Made by a program: the position numbers and the translations under genes. Shown one piece after another: positions 1-6,878 of a DNA stretch of 64,000 nucleotides (positions within the stretch are counted from its first letter, which is position 1; every line of letters begins with the position of its first letter). The notes below the pieces were generated by a model that was given only the letters and a program-made list of their open reading frames with translations, did no database searches and was not told the origin of the DNA. The stretch covers positions 2,356,001 through 2,420,000 of the forward strand of contig NZ_CP172346.1 in the NCBI RefSeq assembly GCF_044336245.1, written 5' to 3'. Origin of the DNA: Schlesneria sphaerica (lineage in GTDB: Bacteria > Planctomycetota > Planctomycetia > Planctomycetales > Planctomycetaceae).

Positions 1-588
1 TCCGTCTGGGACAAAGAGCGGAAAGTCAACCTTTTCCACGACGCCCGTAACGATCTCGGACTGTCCCCCCTGGCCTATGAATTCCTGGGTGGGGTTCTCA
101 ACTCCGCCGAGGCGATTTCGGCCATCGTGAACCCCACCGTGAATTCGTATCGCCGCATCCATGCACGGGGAACCAGTTCCGGAGCCACCTGGTCCCCGAA
201 TACGATCAGCTACGCAGGGAATAACCGTACCCACATGATCCGTATTCCCGACGGCGGTCGATTCGAATTGCGGTTGGCGGACGGGGCAGCCAACCCCTAC
301 ATCATGGCTGCGGCTCTGCTCGAAGCGGGGATGGATGGAATCGACCACCGCCGTCACCCGGGGCCTCCATCGGAATCAAACGCCTACCTCGATCGCATTC
401 CCGAAGGACTGCGGATCCTTCCCGACAATCTGCTCGATTCGTTGCGAGCCCTGGAACGAGATACGATCCTGACCGCGGGACTGGGCCCGGAATTCGTGAC
501 CGGATTCCTCAAACTCAAGCATGCAGAGTGGAGGGATTTCTCCAGCTACGTGACTCAATGGGAGCTGGACAACACCCTCGACTGCTGA
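1..588 (+). CDS. glnT: Type III (GlnT-like) glutamine synthetase, C-terminal part
   Basis: This is the last 195 codons of a gene that enters from the left edge. The frame is open from base 1, so the GTG at 127 is internal. The translation carries the C-terminal catalytic signature of GlnT-type glutamine synthetases: NRTHM, then RIPDGGRFELRLADGAANPY, which includes the substrate arginine and the end of the ATP/glutamate site. Known members ligate ammonia, or sometimes methylamine, to glutamate in the cytoplasm. The N-terminal domain is outside the window. The gene converges on a HisA-like gene 32 bp away. The family call is secure; the exact amine substrate is not. Confidence 0.85.
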   Translation, partial: SVWDKERKVNLFHDARNDLGLSPLAYEFLGGVLNSAEAISAIVNPTVNSYRRIHARGTSSGATWSPNTISYAGNNRTHMIRIPDGGRFELRLADGAANPYIMAAALLEAGMDGIDHRRHPGPPSESNAYLDRIPEGLRILPDNLLDSLRALERDTILTAGLGPEFVTGFLKLKHAEWRDFSSYVTQWELDNTLDC

Positions 589-620
589 CGACAGCTGCCC
601 TGGCTGGCGTGCGTTGGGAC

Positions 621-1346
621 CTAGAGTCCACAGAGGTCCGTCGAATCTAACCGCCCGTCATGCAGTGCAGATGCGACAAGGACGGAATCGACGCCCAGTT
701 CGCGAAACCGCAACAGGTCTGATCGGCTGCGCACCCCACCACCGCTGATCAGTTCCACGTCGGGAAACTCACGACGAATGAACCGGCAAAGCAGGTCCGT
801 CGATCCCCCGGTTGACATACCTACGTCTGCCAGATCGAGCACAATCAGGGATCGACCCCCCGCTTCGACCACTTGGGCAGCGATCTCCTGAGGACGTTGA
901 CTCCAGCCACCAACATTTCCCGCAAAACGGGGGACGCCATTGAGCAGGTCGAGACTGAAAGTGATGTTCGGCACGCTCTTCGCGAGTTGCCGCACGGATT
1001 GGGGTGAGGGTGTCGTCTCAAGCCCCAGAACAATCTCCACATCGCCTGCTCGCGCCAGGGCCTGGGTCCCTGCGAAGTCGCAGACACCTGCGTCGATCAG
1101 CAGCTTGAACCGCTCGTCACAAAGATGGCGATATACGTCATAATGCGGTTTCTGCTGCATGATCCCATCGAGATCGGCAACATAAAAGCGGTCGAAACCG
1201 AACGATTCTCGCAACCTTCGCGCAATCGACACTGGATCAGAACTGCTGCTGAGTCGGCTTTCAATCCTGCGATACTCCGCCCTCCGACCAGCAACGCCAC
1301 GAACGACTTCCCCGCCGAGGATGTCCAATACCGGAAGTACTTGCAT
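621..1346 (-). CDS. HisA/HisF-like TIM barrel protein, probably C1 (H4MPT)-associated
   Basis: The 241-residue protein resembles HisA, with an N-terminal LDILGG followed by a VVRGVAGRRAEYR segment and a late SGGGVRSRSDL phosphate-binding loop. True HisA proteins do not carry the RGVAGRR.EYR segment. It is typical of the HisA-like proteins encoded with tetrahydromethanopterin-linked C1 genes in methylotrophs and planctomycetes. The exact reaction cannot be read from the sequence. The ATG at 1346 is preferred over the TTG at 1349 because AGGA lies 7 bases upstream of it. The presence of fhcD at 25.6-26.6 kb supports a C1 role, but the two genes are not adjacent. It is divergent from the peroxiredoxin gene. 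Confidence 0.7.
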   Translation of the reverse strand: MQVLPVLDILGGEVVRGVAGRRAEYRRIESRLSSSSDPVSIARRLRESFGFDRFYVADLDGIMQQKPHYDVYRHLCDERFKLLIDAGVCDFAGTQALARAGDVEIVLGLETTPSPQSVRQLAKSVPNITFSLDLLNGVPRFAGNVGGWSQRPQEIAAQVVEAGGRSLIVLDLADVGMSTGGSTDLLCRFIRREFPDVELISGGGVRSRSDLLRFRELGVDSVLVASALHDGRLDSTDLCGL

Positions 1347-1494
1347 CAAGATATCCTTTTCCCAACGGGCTGGCTAAAACAGCGTCTCGCCGAGTCATCC
1401 GCCGCTCATCCCACGTCCAGTGCACATAGCCAGGCGTTGCTGAAGTCAGACCCGGTACTGGTACGTCACTTATCTCACACGAGGAAAACTCAAC

Positions 1495-1989
1495 ATGGCT
1501 GAGACCACCAGGCCTGCAGTAGGGGATAAAGCCCCCCCCTTTGATCTGCCCACATTCCCGAAAGGGCGGACAAAACTGAGTCAGTTCAAGGGAAAGCAGA
1601 ATGTAGTACTCTACTTTTACCCTCGCGACGACACCCCCGGTTGTACGCGGCAGGCGTGCGGATTTCGCGATGAATTTGCAGCGTTTCAATCTGCCGACAC
1701 CGTGATTCTCGGGGTCAGTACTGATCCTGTCGATTCTCATCAAAAATTCGCTGACAAGTTTTCACTCCCATTTCCATTGCTCTCCGATGAAGACCACGCA
1801 GTCGCGGAAAAGTATGGTGCCTGGGTTGAAAAGAACATGTACGGCAAGAAATCGATGGGAATCCAGCGTTCAACATTTCTGATCGACAAGAACGGGACGA
1901 TCGTCGCCGTCTGGGCCCGAGTTAAAGTCGATGAACACATCCCCAAGGTGCTTGCCAAAATCGAAGCGTTGAAATCGGACGAGGCCTAG
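1495..1989 (+). CDS. bcp: Thioredoxin-dependent peroxiredoxin, Bcp/PrxQ type
   Basis: This 164-residue cytosolic peroxiredoxin reduces H2O2 and organic peroxides with electrons from thioredoxin. It has the AhpC/TSA fold. The motif YPRDDTPGCTRQACGFRD places the peroxidatic cysteine at residue 50 and the resolving cysteine at residue 55, the C-x4-C spacing of the PrxQ/Bcp subgroup. Length is normal for the family. A GAGGAAA ribosome-binding site precedes the ATG. There is no signal peptide. The gene ends in a perfect 12-bp hairpin shared with the convergent amidase gene. Confidence 0.93.
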   Translation: MAETTRPAVGDKAPPFDLPTFPKGRTKLSQFKGKQNVVLYFYPRDDTPGCTRQACGFRDEFAAFQSADTVILGVSTDPVDSHQKFADKFSLPFPLLSDEDHAVAEKYGAWVEKNMYGKKSMGIQRSTFLIDKNGTIVAVWARVKVDEHIPKVLAKIEALKSDEA

Positions 1990-2022
1990 TCGCCGGGAAC
2001 ACAATCGGAACCTGTAGAGCGC

Positions 2023-2059
2023 CGCATCTGGATGCTTCCAATTTCACCATCCAGATGCG
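2023..2059. terminator. Bidirectional terminator-like hairpin
   Basis: A perfect 12-bp stem (2023-2034 with 2048-2059) and a 13-base loop lie between the ends of the convergent peroxiredoxin and amidase genes. There is no strong T-run on either side, so the role in termination is inferred from position. Confidence 0.6.
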
Positions 2060-2089
2060 TCACTCAATCCACTTCGACAGCACGATTCG

Positions 2090-3016
2090 TCAGGTCGTCG
2101 GTCTGAGATTTCGGTTCGGAAGGTACTTGCGGGGAACTTTGCAGACCATCGTGTACGCAGGATCAAACATATTCCCCAGGTCATACCGGACGCACTGGCT
2201 GAGCAGCAGGTTGGCAGAGATCGCGTCGAGGCCGTAGTCCTGCTGCAGCCAGCGAAGCATCTCTGTCGTCGCGTGTTGCAGGCATTGGTCTAGCGGACGG
2301 GCGTTGCCAACAGTGAAAATGAAGTCAGAGTTTTCACCTCGCGGCCACCCGATCGACTTACCTTTCAGAACGGTGAGCGTGACTGTCACGTCCATGGAAA
2401 TTTCGATACCCGTTCCCGCAATTTCTCCGTCTCCCTGCGCAGCATGCCCGTCCCCCAGGAAGAACAGTCCTCCCGGTTCAAACACAGGAAAATAAACAGT
2501 GGTCCCGGCAACAAAGCCGCGGTAGTCCATGTTCCCACCGTGTTCTCCGGAAGTCGCGGTTGAGATCGCCTGCTGCCGAAAAGGAGCCACACCGAAGCAG
2601 CCGAGCATGGGCTCAAGGGGAATCGTCAACTTGCCGAGTTGATTCGGCGGAGACGTCAGTGTGACCGTCCCTTCCTCTTCATCAATCGTCCATTCTGCCA
2701 GTGGCGCCTCAGGTAATTGTCCCACGTATGTCGGGTCGACAACATTCGGAGCGACAACGGATCGCGCCCATCCTTTGCTGCGATTGGGACGAATTCGATC
2801 AAGTGTCACCCTCAGCGTATCGCCGGGTTCTGCTTCTGCGACATGAATCGGCCCCGTCTGCGGATTGCCGCGGGGAGTCACAGCTTCACCCGTCTGATCC
2901 GCTCCAGCAGCATCGACTGTGGTTGTAGAAACGGTGTCAGCACTCCGCACTTTCAGCACTGGGCTGTAAGGTCCAAGTGAACGATGATAGCAAGTCGGAA
3001 TCAGTTGATGATGCAT
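2090..3016 (-). CDS. Acetamidase/formamidase family protein
   Basis: The 308-residue protein belongs to the FmdA/AmdA family, whose members hydrolyse formamide or acetamide to ammonia and the acid. The family hallmark GDGHAAQGDGEIAGT lies near residue 205, after the usual region with PGDTL in the first beta domain. There is no signal peptide, so it is cytoplasmic. The ATG at 3016 follows a GGAAG ribosome-binding site. With glutamine synthetase at the left edge it could feed nitrogen assimilation, but that is inference. The substrate cannot be assigned. Confidence 0.85.
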   Translation of the reverse strand: MHHQLIPTCYHRSLGPYSPVLKVRSADTVSTTTVDAAGADQTGEAVTPRGNPQTGPIHVAEAEPGDTLRVTLDRIRPNRSKGWARSVVAPNVVDPTYVGQLPEAPLAEWTIDEEEGTVTLTSPPNQLGKLTIPLEPMLGCFGVAPFRQQAISTATSGEHGGNMDYRGFVAGTTVYFPVFEPGGLFFLGDGHAAQGDGEIAGTGIEISMDVTVTLTVLKGKSIGWPRGENSDFIFTVGNARPLDQCLQHATTEMLRWLQQDYGLDAISANLLLSQCVRYDLGNMFDPAYTMVCKVPRKYLPNRNLRPTT

Positions 3017-3408
3017 CGTACTTCCAGAGCGTTGGTGACGGTGAGAGTCCTGACCGGAACGCCCTCGTTCATTTCCACAGGGGGATTTTTGGGTGAAGCC
3101 CGGTCGGTGGTTCTTTTGCTGACCCTGAGGCCATTGCGAAGTTGAATCCTGGCGGCGTTGAATCCTGGCGGCAGTATCGTGTGAAAACTGTGGTCACTGC
3201 AAACCTGCAGCTTAACCCGAGGCGCCTAAGCCAGCAGGTCGGCGCGTAAAAAAACGCATGACGACTGCCATGCGTTCTCATAGACCACCAGGAAACTGAC
3301 CGGGGTAAGTTTTCCTCCCGATCGTCGACTCCACACACTTCTTATGCGTTGAGGACCGAAGGCCGAGTGGGTGCCCCAGCCTCTCCTCTACTGCTTAACC
3401 GAGTCAGA
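3017..3408. other. Intergenic region, no gene recognised
   Basis: This stretch lies between the starts of the amidase gene and the end of the HTH gene, both on the minus strand. Short open frames in it show no family features. The only structure I see is the 16-bp tandem duplication at 3141-3172. Confidence 0.5.
3141..3172. repeat. Perfect 16-bp tandem duplication
   Basis: The unit GTTGAATCCTGGCGGC occurs twice head to tail (3141-3156 and 3157-3172) in noncoding DNA upstream of the amidase gene. It could be a slippage duplication or a regulatory repeat. Confidence 0.9.
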
Positions 3409-4326
3409 TCACTCCTTGGCGCCCGGAAGCCCTTCGCCCGAGTCCACGTCACGGCGTCGGTCCAGTCGCTTGCCCCGTTCGTTGTCGAAGACCTGACGCT
3501 TATTCTTTCGTTTGGGTCCACCGAATTGCTGGTCGCCACCCGAATAGCCTTCACCTCCTCCGAAGCGGCGACCACCTCCGTAACCTCCTTCGCCTCCTGA
3601 CCCGTAACTACCTCCACCTTCCTGTCCGCTACGGAACTGGCGTCGAGGTGGGGGAGAGTACCCCCCCGAACCGTAGTTTCCTGAACCACCTTGACCGCCA
3701 CCGTACTGACCGCCGCCGTACCCTCCGGAGCCGTATTGACCGGAACCGTACTGGTTTGACCCGTACTGCCCACCGCTCCGTTTGCCGTACTGCTCGCCCC
3801 CTTCTGAAAACCGCTGGCGGGAGCGGTACTCGCCACCGGACTGGTCATCCTGATAACTTCGTTGCGGCGGACGACTGAAGCGACTCGTTTCTGAATCGCT
3901 GGACTGACTCGACTGACTTTTCGAGTAATCGTCGCGAGCTTTCTTCTGCTCCTGTGCGGGAGCTTCCTGACAGCGGAGCCAGTTCGCAACGGCGTCCCGC
4001 AGAAATCGCCAATCGCCACCGAAATTCCGCCCGGGGAGCTTCTGCTCTTTCATCATGCGATGGACGGCGGAAGTGGAAACCTTGAGATAGTCTGCCAATT
4101 CTTCGAGAGTCAGAACGTCGAGTGGATCGAGTCCGAAGATATCGTTTGGAGTCAAATCCCCCTGAATCGATCCCTGTTCTTCGGAGTCGCCATCAAAGTC
4201 TTCTTCGTAATCAGCCTGGTCGCCAGCTTGAATTTCGACGTGTGCGGCCGCTTTGGGCACCGAAACATTCAGAGTGGAATCATCCGCTTCGGAAGCGTCT
4301 GTCACTTGATTCACGTGATCTGTCAT
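3409..4326 (-). CDS. Excisionase-type HTH protein with Gly/Tyr/Gln-rich disordered tail
   Basis: The 305-residue protein has three parts. Residues 1-60 are acidic and probably disordered. Residues 72-117 form a MerR/excisionase-type helix-turn-helix (LTLEELADYLKVSTSAVHRM, then GDWRFLRDAVANWL). Residues 120-305 are low complexity, first Ser/Gln-rich, then many GSGQYG and GGYGGG units with Arg residues, and finally a basic KRKNKRQ patch. The HTH would bind DNA. The tail resembles RGG/GYG tails of nucleic-acid-binding proteins. The ATG follows AAGGA at good spacing. There are no phage genes nearby, so this is more likely a host regulator than an excisionase. Its target is unknown. Confidence 0.8.
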   Translation of the reverse strand: MTDHVNQVTDASEADDSTLNVSVPKAAAHVEIQAGDQADYEEDFDGDSEEQGSIQGDLTPNDIFGLDPLDVLTLEELADYLKVSTSAVHRMMKEQKLPGRNFGGDWRFLRDAVANWLRCQEAPAQEQKKARDDYSKSQSSQSSDSETSRFSRPPQRSYQDDQSGGEYRSRQRFSEGGEQYGKRSGGQYGSNQYGSGQYGSGGYGGGQYGGGQGGSGNYGSGGYSPPPRRQFRSGQEGGGSYGSGGEGGYGGGRRFGGGEGYSGGDQQFGGPKRKNKRQVFDNERGKRLDRRRDVDSGEGLPGAKE

Positions 4327-5247
4327 GGGAAATCCTTCGTTCTAGAGCGGTCTTTATGCCGCTCAGTGGTTGGGCGTCTTAATGCCACTTTGTTCTGTCA
4401 CTCAAACCCGTTGCAGTCGCACCGCATCTGGAGGGCAACTGCATCAGAATCACGTCGGGTGAGCCGACTCTCTTGAATTGAGACCTTCGTACACGGGAGA
4501 CGGGGGCTTCTACCCCGTACAGCATCCATGGGCCGAATGGTCACTTGCTGACTTCTCAGCTCTTTCTACTTCTTCGTTCTACAGGAACCAACCACTTTCT
4601 CTCACCATCAGCCGCGTCGGCACAAGTCCAGCCACACTCTTTCATGTTGCTTGGATACAGGCAGTGGTCCAATGCCCTGGCGATGAAAAGTCATCTGCCC
4701 CGCTACGACATCTTAGCAAGCAGATATCAATGATAGAACTGTAGACTTTAACGGGAAGGACTCCAGTCCCTTTATTATCGTTGTGTGACGGAAAATTCCC
4801 CCGTCCCGGGCGCACATCAGCACCCAAGCCGATGTCCCCCCCAGGAAACGACCGAATATTCAGACGAGCCCATCGCGCGGGAGGTAATACCCAGGTGGCG
4901 AGCGAACGGGCGATCGCGACAGCCCGTGCTGTAAAACCCTGCCGAAAGGAAGTCCTGACGGATTATTCCGGCTCAGCACACACTTGACGATTCCGATGTG
5001 TGTTGGTTAGCCTAAGTAGCTGGTTGAGTATATCTGTCCACCAGCGCTAACCATGTACTCCCGCCACTGCTGCCTGCCAAATTACTGAGAATTCCTGAAA
5101 AACACGAATTCCTCGCCGAATGTTTTGTAACCCGCTGATGTTCACTGACAAGGTAGATGTATCCGGCATTGCGACTGTGACAGTCGCCCGGTCCGTTCCC
5201 AGACTTTGCTGAACATTGCTTTCACCGGTTTTCGCGGAGAATTTCGA
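4327..5247. other. Long intergenic region between divergent genes
   Basis: About 920 bp separate the HTH gene (minus) from the DUF1501 gene (plus). Open frames here are short and lack family features. Its right part (4875-4990) is GC-rich and looks as if it could fold, and is described separately. I see no tRNA or mobile element in it. Confidence 0.5.
4875..4990 (+). other. Possible structured RNA or 23S rRNA remnant
   Basis: The stretch GGTGGCGAGCGAACGGG at 4894-4910 closely resembles a conserved segment of 23S rRNA domain I, and AGCCC follows about 10 bases later. ACGGGC (4905-4910) can pair with GCCCGT a few bases downstream. No other part of 23S rRNA is recognisable around it. This is a weak call: it could be a decayed rRNA fragment, an unrelated structured RNA, or chance. 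Confidence 0.2.
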
Positions 5248-6564
5248 ATGCCGAGCTGTAATCCTGGTCATTTCGACCGTATGAATCGTCGTGGATTTCT
5301 CTCCCTGGGCGTTCTGGCAGGTGCAGGGCTCACGCTGCCACAACTGCTGCGAAGTACGGCATACGGTGACCTCAAAGACTACAAAAGTTTTGAAAGCACC
5401 GCAAAGTCCATCATCCATATTTTTCTGCCGGGCGGAATCGCGCATCAGGAATCTTTCGATCCAAAGCCATACGCCCCGATCGAATACCGAGGCGAGATGG
5501 GACAGATCGCCACGAAGATTAGCGGCGAAGTCTTCGGTGATACCCTCGCCAAGACCGCCCAAGTCGCCGACAAGCTCACCATTATCCGCTCAATGACTCA
5601 TGGTGAAGCCGCGCACGAGCGAGGCACTCACAACATGTTTACGGGTTATCGCCCCAGTCCTGCGCTGATCTACCCCTGTATCGGTTCGGTCGTGAGCCAT
5701 GAATACGGGCCCCGCAACAACCTTCCCCCGTATGTCTGCATTCCAAACATGCCGACTGAGTTCGCTGGCAGCGGTTATTTGAGTTCCGCATTTGCCCCGT
5801 TCAGTCTCGGGAGTGATCCCGCGGACGGCGGCTTCAAAGTCCGCGACCTCGACCTGCCGGGTGGCGTGGATGAAAGTCGCTTTGCGACCCGTCGTTCGGC
5901 CCTCGAAGCGGTGAATGCCCATTTCCAGAAAAAGGAAAAATCCGACGACCTGACCGCGATGGACACCTTCTACGACCGGGCCTACAGCCTGATCAGTTCT
6001 CCTGCCGCGCGCGAGGCGTTTGACATCGAAAAAGAACCCGCTCAGATCCGCGACGAATATGGTCGAAACACGGCGGGTGCGCGAATGCTGCTGGCCAGAC
6101 GACTTGTCCAGGCAGGAGTTCGTCTGGTCAACCTGACGTACGGCGGATGGGACATGCACACCGGTATCGTCGCCGGATTCCGCAACCAGATGCCAGCATT
6201 TGACCAGGCGTTTTCCACTCTGATCAATGATCTGGATCGCACGGGACTCCTGAAAGAAACGCTCGTGATGGTCTCTTCAGAGTTCGGCAGAACCCCGAAG
6301 ATCAACGCACAGGCAGGCCGTGATCACTATCCGAAGGTCTTCAGCGTCGCGCTGGCCGGAGGAGGGATCAAAGGTGGTTACATCTACGGATCATCCAACT
6401 CCACCGCCTCCGAACCCGAAGACAATCCGGTTGGCCCAGAAGATCTCTTTACGACGGTCTACCATTGCATGGGAATCGTCGCGGATAAGGAACTCATGGC
6501 ACCCGGTGATCGTCCGATCGAGATCGTCGACGGCGGAAAAGTCATCAAAGAACTCCTCGCCTGA
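5248..6564 (+). CDS. DUF1501 family protein, Tat-exported
   Basis: The 438-residue protein has a twin-arginine signal (NRRGFLSLG followed by a hydrophobic stretch) and then the DUF1501 domain, related to the sulfatase/alkaline phosphatase fold, with FLPGGIAHQESFDPKP near the start and SSEFGRTPKIN later. Its biochemical role is unknown; in planctomycetes it is usually encoded with DUF1549/DUF1553 and PSCyt1 proteins, as here. The ATG at 5248 is preferred over 5206 because GGAGA lies just upstream of it and the signal peptide then has a normal length. The next gene starts 314 bp downstream on the same strand. Confidence 0.88.
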   Translation: MPSCNPGHFDRMNRRGFLSLGVLAGAGLTLPQLLRSTAYGDLKDYKSFESTAKSIIHIFLPGGIAHQESFDPKPYAPIEYRGEMGQIATKISGEVFGDTLAKTAQVADKLTIIRSMTHGEAAHERGTHNMFTGYRPSPALIYPCIGSVVSHEYGPRNNLPPYVCIPNMPTEFAGSGYLSSAFAPFSLGSDPADGGFKVRDLDLPGGVDESRFATRRSALEAVNAHFQKKEKSDDLTAMDTFYDRAYSLISSPAAREAFDIEKEPAQIRDEYGRNTAGARMLLARRLVQAGVRLVNLTYGGWDMHTGIVAGFRNQMPAFDQAFSTLINDLDRTGLLKETLVMVSSEFGRTPKINAQAGRDHYPKVFSVALAGGGIKGGYIYGSSNSTASEPEDNPVGPEDLFTTVYHCMGIVADKELMAPGDRPIEIVDGGKVIKELLA

Positions 6565-6878
6565 TCGAACGATTCTCGCAGACCTTCGGCGAGGATTCAC
6601 GCGAGTATGCGAATGAACACAAATCGCTCGTGCGGAATGGCTGACGCGGGAAATCGAAAACGGTTTGCCACGTCGCCCCGCAGAGCAGGCGATCATTGCA
6701 TCCTGATAGAGAATGACCGGGTGTGACAGGATGTCCGCCTCCAGACCACATTGCAAAGACCTCAGTGGACTCAGGCTCTTTGTTCCCCGTTACCCGCCCC
6801 CGCCGACTGTTGCTGCCACTGGCGCGCGCCAATTGAGCAACGTCATTGCGCTTCGCCCGAATTTGCGAGATCGATGAT
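6565..6878. other. Intergenic region, nothing recognised
   Basis: This gap lies between the DUF1501 gene and the PPC-domain gene. I see no gene, no strong hairpin and no clear promoter in it. Confidence 0.4.

Noticed and set aside
3069..3338. An 89-codon minus-strand frame upstream of the HTH gene.
   Set aside because: No start signals or family match, and part of it covers the 16-bp tandem repeat.
3409..4326. Excisionase-type HTH taken as a sign of an integrated phage or plasmid.
   Set aside because: No integrase, repeats or phage genes nearby; the HTH family is common in host regulators.
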